In this document: in pieces, positions 33,130-42,208 of the stretch
Numbering within the stretch: the stretch's first letter is position 1
Layout of the letters: each line of letters begins with the position of its first letter
Assembly: GCA_036495485.1 (NCBI GenBank)
Contig: DASXMU010000289.1
Span: 1-42,221, forward strand
DNA: 42,221 bases
Origin: PALSA-505 sp036495485
GTDB taxonomy: Bacteria > Actinomycetota > Actinomycetes > Streptosporangiales > Streptosporangiaceae
Direction of reading: 5' to 3'
Translations under genes and position numbers: made by a program
Notes under the pieces: generated by a model
Seen by the model: the letters and a program-made list of their open reading frames with translations, nothing else
Told to the model about the DNA's origin: nothing
Databases searched by the model: none

Positions 33130-33450
33130 GTGGCACTTCCTCCCCTTACACCCGATCAGCGTGCTGCCGCCCTGGAGAAGGCTGCCAGGGCACGCAAGGA
33201 GCGCGCCGAGGTCAAGAACAAGCTCAAGCGTGGCTCGACGACGCTGCCCCAGGTACTCAAGGATGGCAAGTCGGACGACGTTATCGGCAAGATGAAGGTT
33301 TCGGCGCTGCTCGAGTCGATGCCGGGTGTTGGCAAGGTGCGGGCCAAGCAGATCATGGAGCGGCTCGGCATCGCCGAGTCCCGGCGTGTTGGTGGTCTCG
33401 GAGCGAACCAGCGGGCAGCTCTTGAGACCGAATTCGGCGGTGATATCTGA
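33130..33450 (+). CDS. mihF: Actinobacterial integration host factor MihF
   Basis: The 106-residue protein matches actinobacterial IHF closely: LPPLTPDQRAAALEKAARAR, a basic middle (KNKLKRGSTTL) and the helix-hairpin-helix region LLESMPGVGKVRAKQIMERL, then GIAESRRVGGLG. It is a nucleoid-associated DNA-binding protein unrelated in fold to E. coli IHF. It precedes gmk, as in most actinobacteria. The GTG at 33130 is supported by CGAGGTGAA just upstream and by the normal family length (about 105 residues). It is probably the first gene of an operon with gmk and rpoZ. Confidence 0.95.
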   Translation: MALPPLTPDQRAAALEKAARARKERAEVKNKLKRGSTTLPQVLKDGKSDDVIGKMKVSALLESMPGVGKVRAKQIMERLGIAESRRVGGLGANQRAALETEFGGDI

Positions 33451-33530
33451 CCGCTCCCGACGACCCAGAGGGCGAGGGCACGGCCATCTCACCCGGTTCC
33501 ACGTCTTCTAGCAACCGTGCACGGCTGACC

Positions 33531-34061
33531 GTGCTCTCTGGGCCTTCTGGCGTCGGTAAGGGCACCGTGGTCGCACGGCTTCGTGAGATCCATCCACGGT
33601 TCTGGCTATCCGTGTCGGCGACCACTCGCCCGCCGAGGCCCAGCGAGGTTGAAGGCCGCGAGTACTACTTCGTTAGCGACCGTGAGTTCGATCGGCTGGT
33701 AGCCGACGGCGAGCTGCTGGAGTGGGCCCCCTACGTGAACCTCCGGCACGGCACTCCGCGTGCCCCGGTCGAGACCAAGCTCGCTGCGGGCATTCCTGTC
33801 TTGCTGGAGCTCGACGTGCCAGGCGCGCGCCAAGTACGCGAAGCGGTACCGGACGCGCGCCTGGTATTCCTCGCTCCACCATCCTGGGAAGAGCTGGTCA
33901 GGCGGCTGACCGGACGCGGGACCGAGCCACCGGATGTCATCGAACGCCGCCTCGAGGTGGCGCGCGAGGAGATGGCGGCGGAGAAGGAGTTCGACGTCAC
34001 GCTCGTCAACACATCCGTCGATGAGGTCTGCCGTGAGCTGGTAGCCTTGATGTTTCGATGA
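33531..34061 (+). CDS. gmk: Guanylate kinase
   Basis: Guanylate kinase phosphorylates GMP to GDP. The P-loop GPSGVGKGT, SVSATTRPPRPSEVEGREYY (GMP-binding), GELLEWA and LLELDVPGARQVR are all present, and the length fits. The start is a problem. GTG 33531 gives a protein beginning VLSGPSG, missing several residues of beta strand 1, and has no ribosome site. The frame is open upstream to CTG 33447, which overlaps the mihF stop (CTGA). It would add 28 residues (TAPDDPEGEGTAISPGSTSS, then SNRARLT), the usual type of Gmk leader. No ATG, GTG or TTG occurs between. The real start may therefore be a rare CTG coupled to mihF; the coordinates given are the conservative version. Confidence 0.93.
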   Translation: MLSGPSGVGKGTVVARLREIHPRFWLSVSATTRPPRPSEVEGREYYFVSDREFDRLVADGELLEWAPYVNLRHGTPRAPVETKLAAGIPVLLELDVPGARQVREAVPDARLVFLAPPSWEELVRRLTGRGTEPPDVIERRLEVAREEMAAEKEFDVTLVNTSVDEVCRELVALMFR

Positions 34062-34130
34062 GGTGAGCGCTGTTCAACCGCATCGCGAGGGCGCTGACTT
34101 ATACGACGTACGTTTCATGGAAGGCAGAAG

Positions 34131-34400
34131 GTGGCAGGGACTCCCGCCCCGGAAGGCATTACAAACCCGCCGATCGACGAGCTTCTCGGCGTGGTCGACA
34201 GTAAGTACCGCTTGGTGATCATGGCCTCTAAGCGGGCCAGGCAGATCAATGCCTACTACGCCCAGCTCGGTGAGGGACTTCTCGAGTACGTCGGGCCGCT
34301 GGTTGAGACCCGCGTTCAGGAGAAGCCTCTCTCGATCGCCCTGCGCGAGATCCGCGAGCGGCTGCTGACCGCAGAGAGCACCGAGGAACCGGCCGCCTAG
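34131..34400 (+). CDS. rpoZ: RNA polymerase omega subunit
   Basis: The 89-residue protein has ITNPPIDELLGVVDSKYRLV, then IMASKRARQINAYYAQLGEG, the diagnostic omega motif, and ends in the usual acidic tail. Omega binds the beta-prime subunit and helps RNA polymerase assembly. The GTG at 34131 follows GGAAGGCAGAAG, a clear ribosome site. The gene lies 69 bases after gmk and is followed by a strong hairpin, so the mihF-gmk-rpoZ transcript probably ends there. Confidence 0.95.
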   Translation: MAGTPAPEGITNPPIDELLGVVDSKYRLVIMASKRARQINAYYAQLGEGLLEYVGPLVETRVQEKPLSIALREIRERLLTAESTEEPAA

Positions 34401-34434
34401 GGCCATTCCCTGGTCCAATCCGGCCATTCTCTGA

Positions 34435-34463
34435 TTCAGGCGGCCCATCCCGGGCCGCCTGAA
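34435..34463 (+). terminator. Hairpin terminator between rpoZ and coaBC
   Basis: Perfect 12-bp arms TTCAGGCGGCCC and GGGCCGCCTGAA flank a five-base loop (ATCCC), 35 bases after the rpoZ stop. The sequence CCTTGACGG follows, ahead of the coaBC ribosome site. It may attenuate rather than fully stop transcription. Confidence 0.75.
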
Positions 34464-34478
34464 CCTTGACGGGGGATC

Positions 34479-35687
34479 ATGGCACGGCACGTCATTCTCG
34501 GCGTTGGTGCTGGTATCTCGGCTTACAAGGCTTGCGAGCTGCTTCGGCGTCTCACCGAGTCGGGCTGCGATGTGCGTGTCATCCCAACGCGTGACGCGCT
34601 GCGCTTCGTCGGAGAGGCGACGTGGGCTGCGCTGTCCGGTAAGCCGGCCACCCCCGACGCGTGGGTGGACGTGCACGAGGTTCCGCACGTCCACCTCGGC
34701 CAGTGGGCCGATCTGGTGATCGTCGCCCCGGCCACCGCGGATCTGCTGGCCCGGGCTGCCGCCGGGCGGGCGGACGACCTGCTGACGGCAACGCTGCTGA
34801 TGGCGGGCTGCCCGGTCGTGTTCGCTCCGGCTATGCACACCGAGATGTGGGAGCACCCGGCGACCCAGGCGAACGTGACCGTGCTCAGGCAGCGTGGAGC
34901 CCTGGTGGTGGAGCCCGCGACCGGCAGGCTGACCGGCCCCGACACCGGTCCTGGCCGGCTCCCCGAGGCAGCTGAGCTCGCCGGGGTGGCGTTCCGGGTG
35001 CTCGACCGTGGCCTCGCTGGGCTGCGGCCGGACCTGCTCGGCAGGCGCGTGGTCGTGTCGGCCGGCGGCACCAGGGAGGAGCTCGACCCGGTGCGGTTCC
35101 TCGGCAACTGGTCGTCTGGACTGCAGGGATACGCGCTTGCCCACACGGCGGTCGCGCGAGGAGCGAATGTGACCCTGGTGTCCGCGAATGTCGGGCTGGA
35201 CGACCCGGCCGGCGCCAAGATGATCCGTGTCATGTCCGCCGTGGATCTCAGGGAAGCGATGCTCTCCGCTACGGCTGGTGCCGATGCCGTGGTTATGGCT
35301 GCCGCTGTCGCTGACTTCCGCCCCGCCGTCAGGGAGCAGTCAAAGATCAAAAAGAAAAAGACCGGGGCCGGTCCAGAGCCGATCGCGCTCACCGAGAACC
35401 CCGATGTGCTGCGCGAGCTATCCGCGAACCGCGCTCATCCGGGCCAGGTCGTCGTCGGCTTCGCCGCCGAGACCGAGGATCTGCTGGCCAACGGCCAGGC
35501 CAAGCTCGCCCGCAAGGGCTGTGACCTGCTGGTGGTCAATCAGGTGGGCGGCGGGCTGGCGTTCGGGACCAGCGAGAACGAGGCCGTCATCCTGGCTGCG
35601 GATGGCAGTGTCACGCACGTCCCCCGAGGCCGCAAGGAGGCACTTGCCGACGTGGTGTGGGATCTCGTCGCAGCCAGGATTATCTAA
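34479..35687 (+). CDS. coaBC: Bifunctional phosphopantothenoylcysteine decarboxylase/synthetase CoaBC
   Basis: The 402-residue protein catalyses two steps of coenzyme A synthesis. The CoaC half (about 1-180) has GVGAGISAYKACELLRRL, the active-site HVHLGQWADL and PAMHTEMWEHPAT, the actinobacterial form of the substrate-binding PAMN motif. The CoaB half has VVVSAGGTREELDPVRFLGN, VMAAAVADFRP, a KIKKKK loop and ENPDVL. In CoaB the normally conserved SSGKQG reads SSGLQG here (Lys to Leu). Length is usual (about 400-415). GGGGGATC precedes ATG 34479. The order rpoZ-coaBC-metK-priA is conserved in actinobacteria. Confidence 0.95.
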   Translation: MARHVILGVGAGISAYKACELLRRLTESGCDVRVIPTRDALRFVGEATWAALSGKPATPDAWVDVHEVPHVHLGQWADLVIVAPATADLLARAAAGRADDLLTATLLMAGCPVVFAPAMHTEMWEHPATQANVTVLRQRGALVVEPATGRLTGPDTGPGRLPEAAELAGVAFRVLDRGLAGLRPDLLGRRVVVSAGGTREELDPVRFLGNWSSGLQGYALAHTAVARGANVTLVSANVGLDDPAGAKMIRVMSAVDLREAMLSATAGADAVVMAAAVADFRPAVREQSKIKKKKTGAGPEPIALTENPDVLRELSANRAHPGQVVVGFAAETEDLLANGQAKLARKGCDLLVVNQVGGGLAFGTSENEAVILAADGSVTHVPRGRKEALADVVWDLVAARII

Positions 35688-35814
35688 CCGAATCCGCGCC
35701 GGTACCGGGATTTTCGGCCAGTTTTGGCCCAGCAGGGGAGCCGTGCCGCACCCGGACAGTCCGGACCCAGATAAACTGCGGCGAAGTCTCCGCGCGGCAG
35801 ATAGGGAAATACAG

Positions 35815-37008
35815 GTGGCTCGTCGCCTCTTCACCTCCGAATCGGTCACTGAAGGTCATCCCGACAAGATGGCTGACCAGATCAGTGACGCGCTCCTTGA
35901 TTCCATGATCAAGGACGACCCGCGCAGCCGGGTCGCCGTGGAAACGCTGATCACCACCGGCCAGGTGCACGTCGCCGGTGAGGTCACTACCGAAACGTAC
36001 GTGGACATCCCCGGCATCATCAGGGAGAAGATCCTGGAGATCGGGTACGACTCGTCCACCAAGGGTTACGACGGGGCATCGTGTGGGGTGTCCGTCTCGA
36101 TTGGATCGCAATCGCCGGACATCGCCCAGGGTGTCTCCGACGCCTACGAGTACCGGGAAGGCGAAGGCGCCGAGGCGTACGACCGCCAGGGCGCAGGCGA
36201 CCAGGGCATGATGTTCGGCTACGCCTGCCGGGAGACGCCCGAGCTGATGCCACTCCCGATCATGGTCGCGCACCGGCTGGCCCGGCGGCTGTCCGCCGTC
36301 CGCCGCAGCGGGATGGTGCCTTACCTCCGTCCCGATGGCAAGACGCAGGTCACCATCGAGTACGCCGAGGACATGCCGGTGCGGCTGGACACGGTCGTGG
36401 TGTCCGCCCAGCACGCACCTGACATCGACCTCAAGGAACTGCTCGCTCCCGACGTGCATGAGCACGTGGTCGAGCCGGTGATAGCCGAGCTCACCATTGA
36501 CACTGACAACTACCGGCTGCTGGTGAATCCCACCGGGCGTTTCGAGGTCGGTGGCCCAATGGGTGACGCCGGGCTGACCGGCCGCAAGATCATCATCGAC
36601 TCTTACGGCGGGATGGCCAGGCATGGCGGCGGCGCCTTCTCCGGCAAGGACCCGTCCAAGGTGGACCGGAGCGCGGCCTACGCGATGCGCTGGGTGGCCA
36701 AGAACATCGTTGCGGCCGGCCTGGCCGACCGCTGCGAGACCCAGGTCGCCTATGCGATCGGCAAGGCCAAGCCGGTCGGGCTGTTCGTGGAGTGCTTCGG
36801 CACCGAGCACATTCCGGTGGAGCGCATCCAGGATGCCGTGCTGGCCGTGTTCGACCTGCGCCCGGCGGCGTTCATCGCGGACCTCGACCTGCTGCGGGCG
36901 ATCTACAGCCAGACGGCGGCCTACGGTCATTTCGGCCGCGAGGAGCCTGACTTCTCCTGGGAGCGCACCGACCGCGTCGATGCCCTCCGCGCTGCCGCCG
37001 GCTTCTGA
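35815..37008 (+). CDS. metK: S-adenosylmethionine synthetase
   Basis: The 397-residue protein makes S-adenosylmethionine from methionine and ATP. Family motifs are complete: FTSESVTEGHPDKMADQISD near the start, GAGDQGMMFGYA (flexible loop), VNPTGRFEVGGPMGDAGLTG, DSYGGMARHGGGAFSGKDPS and the closing GREEPDFSWERTDR. The GTG at 35815 is chosen because the family N-terminus begins there and AGGGAAA lies upstream; the frame is open much further 5' without homology. The 127-bp gap after coaBC may hold a promoter. No SAM riboswitch was recognised in it. Confidence 0.96.
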   Translation: MARRLFTSESVTEGHPDKMADQISDALLDSMIKDDPRSRVAVETLITTGQVHVAGEVTTETYVDIPGIIREKILEIGYDSSTKGYDGASCGVSVSIGSQSPDIAQGVSDAYEYREGEGAEAYDRQGAGDQGMMFGYACRETPELMPLPIMVAHRLARRLSAVRRSGMVPYLRPDGKTQVTIEYAEDMPVRLDTVVVSAQHAPDIDLKELLAPDVHEHVVEPVIAELTIDTDNYRLLVNPTGRFEVGGPMGDAGLTGRKIIIDSYGGMARHGGGAFSGKDPSKVDRSAAYAMRWVAKNIVAAGLADRCETQVAYAIGKAKPVGLFVECFGTEHIPVERIQDAVLAVFDLRPAAFIADLDLLRAIYSQTAAYGHFGREEPDFSWERTDRVDALRAAAGF

Positions 37009-37020
37009 CCCACCGCGCCA

Positions 37021-37046
37021 GCCCGGCGCCCACTGACAGGCCGGGC
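37021..37046 (+). terminator. Hairpin after metK
   Basis: GCCCGGC and GCCGGGC pair around a 12-base loop, 12 bases after the metK stop. The stem is short (7 bp) but all G and C. Confidence 0.4.
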
Positions 37047-37336
37047 ACATGGTCCGGCCGGGGTAACTGAGTTTTGCTTGCCTTCGTCCGCACCCGGTGA
37101 TCTCGTTTCTGCGGAGGTGTGGCGTATCTCGGTTCGGTAAAATATTGACCAAGATGGCGGTGGCCGGTGAGTTTACCGGGCTGAATAGCGGGCCTGGATC
37201 ACTCGGGTAAGAGGGTTCCAGCGGGAAATCAAATCCCGTGTGCAGTATGTGCCGTCGCCGCCGCCGGACTCTGGACACCGCGCGACAAGGCAAAATACGA
37301 TCATCTCGCTCTCCCGCGCGCCCCCCGAGATCCGAA

Positions 37337-38026
37337 ATGGATACCCCAATGCCGACACCCAAGGAGCAGGCTACGGAGGGGCCGCCCACCGACCCGGCCG
37401 TCGCCGAACCACCGGCCGGCCCGGCCAGCGGGGAATGCGCCGATGGTGGGCCGGCCGCCGATGCCAGCCCGGCGGAGCCATCTGCAATCCCGGCTTCCGG
37501 GCCGCAGGTCACTAGGCCCAATGGGTGGGCTACCGGTGCTCTGGTCAGCGGAGTACTCGGGGTGACCGGGGCCGGGGTTGTGCTGGGGATTTGCTTTGGG
37601 GTGCTCGGGCTCCGCCGGTCCCGGCAGGGGCGTGGTGGCAGGGTGCGCTGCTGGATTGGGATCATCGCGTCGCTCATGTGGGCCGGAGCTTTCATCTATG
37701 TGGCGCCGCATGTCATCAGGGCGGCCGACCCGGGTTGCACGGCCTTCAAAGAGTCGGCACTGACCCATTACAACGAGGCCATCGAAGACTTTGGCAACAG
37801 GACCAGCAGTGCGAAAACAGCCGCCGATCTGACCAGCGCTATCAACTACCTTCGCTCGGCCGCCACCAAGAGCAAGAACGCCGAATCCCGAAGAGCCCTG
37901 AACAAACTGGCCGCCCAGCTCACGACAGCACGTGCCGACGAGAATTCCGGCCACATCCCCGCCTCGGCCATCCTCGCACTCAACCACGACGCCGCCGAAG
38001 CCGACAACGCCTGCGGCACTCTGTAG
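37337..38026 (+). CDS. DUF4190-like small membrane protein
   Basis: The 229-residue protein has a Pro/Ala-rich cytoplasmic start of about 65 residues. Two closely spaced helices follow, as in DUF4190 proteins: GALVSGVLGVTGAGVVLGIC and WIGIIASLMWAGAFIYVA. They are joined by a loop LGLRRSRQGRGGR that is typical of the family. About 100 residues follow on the far side (DPGCTAFKESALTHYNEAIE), mostly helical with few cysteines. The function is unknown. ATG 37337 is favoured over the upstream open frame (from 37238), whose Arg-rich residues look non-coding; ATG 37349 is also possible. The 328-bp gap after metK contains a TTGACC box at about 37147 but no clear -10. Confidence 0.72.
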   Translation: MDTPMPTPKEQATEGPPTDPAVAEPPAGPASGECADGGPAADASPAEPSAIPASGPQVTRPNGWATGALVSGVLGVTGAGVVLGICFGVLGLRRSRQGRGGRVRCWIGIIASLMWAGAFIYVAPHVIRAADPGCTAFKESALTHYNEAIEDFGNRTSSAKTAADLTSAINYLRSAATKSKNAESRRALNKLAAQLTTARADENSGHIPASAILALNHDAAEADNACGTL

Positions 38027-38169
38027 TGCGCCCCTCGCACTGATACACGGCTGGCTCATGGTTCGCGCATTCGACGATCTTGCCGTCAGGGGTTTCACAA
38101 CCCAGCGGGCTCTCCACGGGATGCGCTGCCGGCGGCCGGGGGGTGGTGTGGCTCTGGTAGGACGGACAT

Positions 38170-40563
38170 GTGCCGGAGGTGCAGGGAAGTTCCCAGGGGG
38201 CGCGGGTGGACCCGCCGCCGCCCGGCCGCGCGCGCCGCTCTGCGGCCAAGGGAACGGCGGCCAGGGGAACGGCCGTCAAGGCCAAGGGGAGCAAGCCGGC
38301 GCCGGTTGCCGCTCAGCAACTGCCGGTGGCGCGCGTCGCGGTCGACATGTCGCTGGCGCACCTCGACCGGCCATTCGACTACCTGGTGCCGGAGCGGATG
38401 GATGCGGCGGCGGCCCCCGGCTGCCGGGTGCGGGTCCGGTTCGCCGGGCAGCTCGTGGACGGCTACCTGCTGAGCAGGCACGAGACCAGCGACCACGCGG
38501 GAAGGCTGGCCTACCTGGAGCGGGTAGTTTCGCCCGAGCCCGTTCTGACGCCGGAGGCCGCCGGGCTGGCCCGTGTGGTCGCGGACAGGTACGCAGGCAC
38601 CCTGGCCGACGTCCTGCGCCTCGCGATCCCACCTCGTCACGCCGCAGCCGAGTCTGCCCGCACAACCCCGTCCAGGCAGGCAGAGCCCGGGTCCGGGTCT
38701 GTCCGCGCGGCTCCGGTCGGCCGGGCCGTTGCTGCATCTGGTGGCGTGCCCCCAGCCAAGCACGCCGATGCCGGGTCCGGCCGCACCGACTCGGTTGGGC
38801 ACACCGTGGTCGACTCGGGTGGCACGCTCCCGGCTGGGCAAGATCCGGCGGCGCAGCCAGTGGGCGATGCGTCAGTGGCGGCCGAGCGGGGCGCGGCGCA
38901 GCTGGCCGGGGGTATGGCGCCAGGGCTGGCGGCACAGCAGGCCAGCGGGGCAGGGCCGTTGCCGGGGGAGGCCACCGTCGGCAGGGTTGCGCGGCCTGAG
39001 CCTGGGCCGTGGGCTCGGTACCCGGCTGGGGAGGCGTTCCTGGCTGCCCTTGCCGATGGGCGGGCGCCGCGCGCCGCCTGGTCGGCGCTGCCGGGGCCGT
39101 TCTGGGCCGAGGAGATCGCCAGGGCGGCTGGCACCGCCGCGTCGGCGGGGCGCGGGGCGCTGATCGTCGTGCCTGATACCAGGGATCTGGACCAGGTGGA
39201 CAGGGCGCTGGAAGGGCTGATTGGGCCGGGGCGGCATGTCTGCCTCTCGGCCGGGCTTGGGCCTGCCGAACGGTACCGCCGCTGGCTGGCCGCGCTGCGC
39301 GGGGACGTCGCCATTGTGGCCGGGCTGCGGGCGGCCATGTTCGCGCCAGTGCGGAAGCTGGGGCTGGTCGTTGTCTGGGATGACGGAGACGACCTGCATG
39401 AGGAGCCGCATGCACCGTACCCGCACGCTCGCGAGGTGCTCGCGCTGCGGGCGCACCGGTGCAAGGCGGCCGCGCTGATCGGCGGGTTCACCCGGACGGC
39501 GGAGGTGACCCAGCTTGTTGCCAGCGGGTGGGCCAGGCCGCTCGCTGGCGACCGGCCCACCGTGCGCCGGCTGGCCCCGCTGATCCGGGGTACGGGCGAC
39601 GACGCCGAGCTGGCCAGGGATGAGGTGGCGGGGGCCGCGCGGCTGCCTAGCCTGGCGCTGCGCACGGCGCGGGAAGCGCTCGGGCGTGGGCCGGTGCTCG
39701 TGCAGGTGCCGCGCCGGGGCTATCTGGCCGCCGTGGCTTGCGGGCGGTGCCGCGAGCAGGCCCGCTGCGCGGCGTGCGGTGGGCCGCTGGCGCTGCCCAG
39801 TGCCCAGGCCCAGCCGTATTGTGCCTGGTGCGGGGTGCAGGCCGCGGCCTGGCGATGCCCGCACTGCGGTACCTCGGGGTTGCGGTCGATTGTCACCGGG
39901 GCGGCGCGTACCGCCGAGGAGCTGGGGCGGGCGTTTCCCTCGGTTCCGGTGCGCACCTCGCGGGGGGAGGCGGTGATCGCATCTGTGCCGGGGCAGCCTG
40001 CCGTGGTGGTGGCCACGCCCGGTGCGGAGCCTGTTGCCGACGGCGGGTACGCGGGCGCCCTGCTGCTCGACGGGCGGATCCTGCTGGGCAGGGCGAGCTT
40101 GCGCGCGGCCGAGGAGGCCCTGCGCAGGTGGCTGAACGCGGCAGCGCTGGTCCGGCCGGCCAGCGAGGGTGGACGAGTCGTCGTGGTGGCCGACGCGTCG
40201 CTGGTACCTGTGCAGGCGCTGATCCGCTGGGATCCGGTCGTGCACTCCGAGCGGGAGTATGCCGAACGCGAACAGCTCAGGTTCCCCCCGTCGGTCCGGA
40301 TGGCGGCGGTACTCGGGCCGCAGGCCGCAGTGAACGAGCTGATCGACGCCGCCGGACTGCCGCCCGGCGCAGACGTGCTCGGCCCGGTCGAGACAGGCGA
40401 TTCCGCCGGTTCCGAAGAGGCTGAGGTGCGCGTGTTCTTCCGGGTGCCACGAGCGGCCGGAGCCGACCTCGCCCGGGCACTTCAGGCAGCTCAGGGGGTA
40501 CGCAGCGCACGCAAGGCGGCCGGGTCCGTCCGGGTCCAAATGGACCCACTTGACCTCATCTAG
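38170..40563 (+). CDS. priA: PriA-type primosomal protein N' with degenerate helicase motor
   Basis: The 797-residue protein has the PriA 3'-DNA-binding domain (VDMSLAHLDRPFDYLVPERM, RVRFAGQLVDGYLL). A zinc-binding block of eight cysteines lies at about 523-575 (CGRCREQARCAACGG, CAWCGVQAAAWRCPHCG). The C-terminal domain contains REYAEREQLRFPPSVRMAAV. The ATPase motifs are lost: Walker A reads ALPGPFW where GVTGSGKT is expected, and DEEH reads WDDGDDLHEE. This is usual in actinobacterial PriA, which are thought to load the replisome without helicase action. An extra Ala/Gly/Ser-rich insertion of about 115 residues (about 157-275) separates the DNA-binding and motor-like parts. GTG 38170 is the likely start; a basic 45-residue leader follows. 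Confidence 0.88.
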   Translation: MPEVQGSSQGARVDPPPPGRARRSAAKGTAARGTAVKAKGSKPAPVAAQQLPVARVAVDMSLAHLDRPFDYLVPERMDAAAAPGCRVRVRFAGQLVDGYLLSRHETSDHAGRLAYLERVVSPEPVLTPEAAGLARVVADRYAGTLADVLRLAIPPRHAAAESARTTPSRQAEPGSGSVRAAPVGRAVAASGGVPPAKHADAGSGRTDSVGHTVVDSGGTLPAGQDPAAQPVGDASVAAERGAAQLAGGMAPGLAAQQASGAGPLPGEATVGRVARPEPGPWARYPAGEAFLAALADGRAPRAAWSALPGPFWAEEIARAAGTAASAGRGALIVVPDTRDLDQVDRALEGLIGPGRHVCLSAGLGPAERYRRWLAALRGDVAIVAGLRAAMFAPVRKLGLVVVWDDGDDLHEEPHAPYPHAREVLALRAHRCKAAALIGGFTRTAEVTQLVASGWARPLAGDRPTVRRLAPLIRGTGDDAELARDEVAGAARLPSLALRTAREALGRGPVLVQVPRRGYLAAVACGRCREQARCAACGGPLALPSAQAQPYCAWCGVQAAAWRCPHCGTSGLRSIVTGAARTAEELGRAFPSVPVRTSRGEAVIASVPGQPAVVVATPGAEPVADGGYAGALLLDGRILLGRASLRAAEEALRRWLNAAALVRPASEGGRVVVVADASLVPVQALIRWDPVVHSEREYAEREQLRFPPSVRMAAVLGPQAAVNELIDAAGLPPGADVLGPVETGDSAGSEEAEVRVFFRVPRAAGADLARALQAAQGVRSARKAAGSVRVQMDPLDLI

Positions 40564-40690
40564 GAGGCTTGTGAAACCTTGCGACAGAATTACCTTTGCA
40601 CACGTCAGAGCCCTAATAGCAAGATCACTTGGGTGTCTTCAATAATCGTCCTATGGCTGCGTCGCCCTCCAGACGCCGTATGGTGCAGGG

Positions 40691-42070
40691 GTGGCCACTT
40701 CGCCAAGGACCGCTACCGGAGCCCCCCGCCCGCCGGCGGTACGGCTCGCCCCCCGGGACGAGCTCGCGGCGGCAGCCCGGGTCGCCCCGTTGCTGCGGGC
40801 AGCGCGTGACCTGGCCCGCTGGGCTGCTGACCAGGATGGGCTCGCCGCCCAGGAAGCACGGCGCATGCCCGCTCTGTCGGCTGCGGTCGCGGCGTCGGCG
40901 GCCGCGGACCTTGACCTGACCCAGGACGAACTGTCGGCTGCCTGGCAGGTCGCCACCGGTGCCCGCATGCTGAACGGGGCGGGGCCCGGCCAGGTCGGCG
41001 ACATCCTGGCGGCGGGCGACCCAGAGGCTGTGCTCACCCTCTGGGATGAGGCGCTCGGCGTGATGATGCGCACGACCGAACTGGAAGGTTTGATGACCGC
41101 CCTCTACACGGTCGGCGGTCCGGTGCGGATAGATGCGCTGTTCGAAGCCTACGAGGCCGCGCGCCAGCAGGCGCTGCCCGGCGAACTGGCTGCCGACGGT
41201 GAGACCAGCACTGCCGATGGTGAGGTCAGAGCTAACCGTGAGGCCAGAGCTAACGGTGAGGTCGGCATTGCGCAGCAGGCCGGTGCGCTGGATATGGGGC
41301 GCACCACCGCCGATGTGGTCGGGCTGTCGGCCGCGCTGGAGACGCTGGCCGACCTCGGTGTGGTCGATCTTGGCAGCGACGAGGAGGCCGGGGTGCTCAC
41401 CGTCGCCTTGTCCAGGCTGGGCACCTGGGGGGTGTACGGGCGGCTGCGGGCCAGGGGCTGGCAGCTCCCGGTGGCCGGGCAGCTCGCGCAGGACCGGGCG
41501 GCCGTGCTGCTCGCGGCCCTGGCCGACTATGACGCGGAGCAAGGTGAAGCCGAGATCGCCGCCTGGCTGGCGCTGCGCGGCCCGGCGGACGCGGCGGCCG
41601 AGCTGATGGAAGCGGCCAGCCAGGGATCACCCGGGCTGCGTGGCGCGGCCTTCGCCGTCCTGGATCGAGTCGGCGAAGATGCGATCGCCCCGGTCCGCGG
41701 CGCGCTCGCCGACCCTGTGCTCCGGCCGCACGCGGTGGTCTGGCTGCGCGACCACGGCGAGCAGGCGCAGTTCTGCCGGGGTGACCAGGAGTGGCTGCTT
41801 GTCGACCTGGGAGCAGGCCTGCTCGAGGAGGCCGAGCCTGAGGACGTGGTCGCCGAGCTGCTGCCCGATCTTCCCTCGGGAGGGCAGGCCAAGCTGGTCG
41901 GCGGCCTCTGGGAGGTCGGCCATCCCGGGCTGATCGGGCTGCTCACCGCGCTCGGCAGCCATCACCACGACCCGGCGGTGGCCAAGGCGGCCCGCAAGGC
42001 CGCGTTCAAGGCCCGGTCCCGCGCCGTCGCTGTAGGGCACAGCGACCAGCCCGGACGCCAGGCCAACTAG
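40691..42070 (+). CDS. HEAT-repeat-like actinobacterial protein
   Basis: The 459-residue protein is Ala/Leu-rich and helical throughout. Its C-terminal half has HEAT-like units (GSPGLRGAAFAVLDRVGEDA, VRGALADPVLRPHAVVWLRD, HHHDPAVAKAARKAAFKARS). A short 6-residue repeat linker (GEVRANREARANGEV) lies near residue 175. It has no catalytic motif, signal peptide or membrane segment and is probably a cytoplasmic scaffold. It follows priA by 127 bases and precedes what may be fmt or a related gene beyond the window. GTG 40691 is the best available start, but its ribosome site (CAGGG) is very close. No specific function is recognised. Confidence 0.7.
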   Translation: MATSPRTATGAPRPPAVRLAPRDELAAAARVAPLLRAARDLARWAADQDGLAAQEARRMPALSAAVAASAAADLDLTQDELSAAWQVATGARMLNGAGPGQVGDILAAGDPEAVLTLWDEALGVMMRTTELEGLMTALYTVGGPVRIDALFEAYEAARQQALPGELAADGETSTADGEVRANREARANGEVGIAQQAGALDMGRTTADVVGLSAALETLADLGVVDLGSDEEAGVLTVALSRLGTWGVYGRLRARGWQLPVAGQLAQDRAAVLLAALADYDAEQGEAEIAAWLALRGPADAAAELMEAASQGSPGLRGAAFAVLDRVGEDAIAPVRGALADPVLRPHAVVWLRDHGEQAQFCRGDQEWLLVDLGAGLLEEAEPEDVVAELLPDLPSGGQAKLVGGLWEVGHPGLIGLLTALGSHHHDPAVAKAARKAAFKARSRAVAVGHSDQPGRQAN

Positions 42071-42208
42071 AGGCGCGGCCGGCCATACACTGGACGCCGG
42101 GAACGGTCCCGCGAGCGGCCCTGGCGCGGCGGGATCTGTCCCGTCACCCGGCCGCGCCGAGGCCGGGTCCCAAGTCAGACAGCGAAGCGACGTCGCGTCG
42201 CGCGTTTC

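Noticed and set aside
35688..35814. SAM riboswitch upstream of metK
   Set aside because: The 127-base leader shows no recognisable SAM-riboswitch core or switching terminator by eye. A covariance-model search would settle it.
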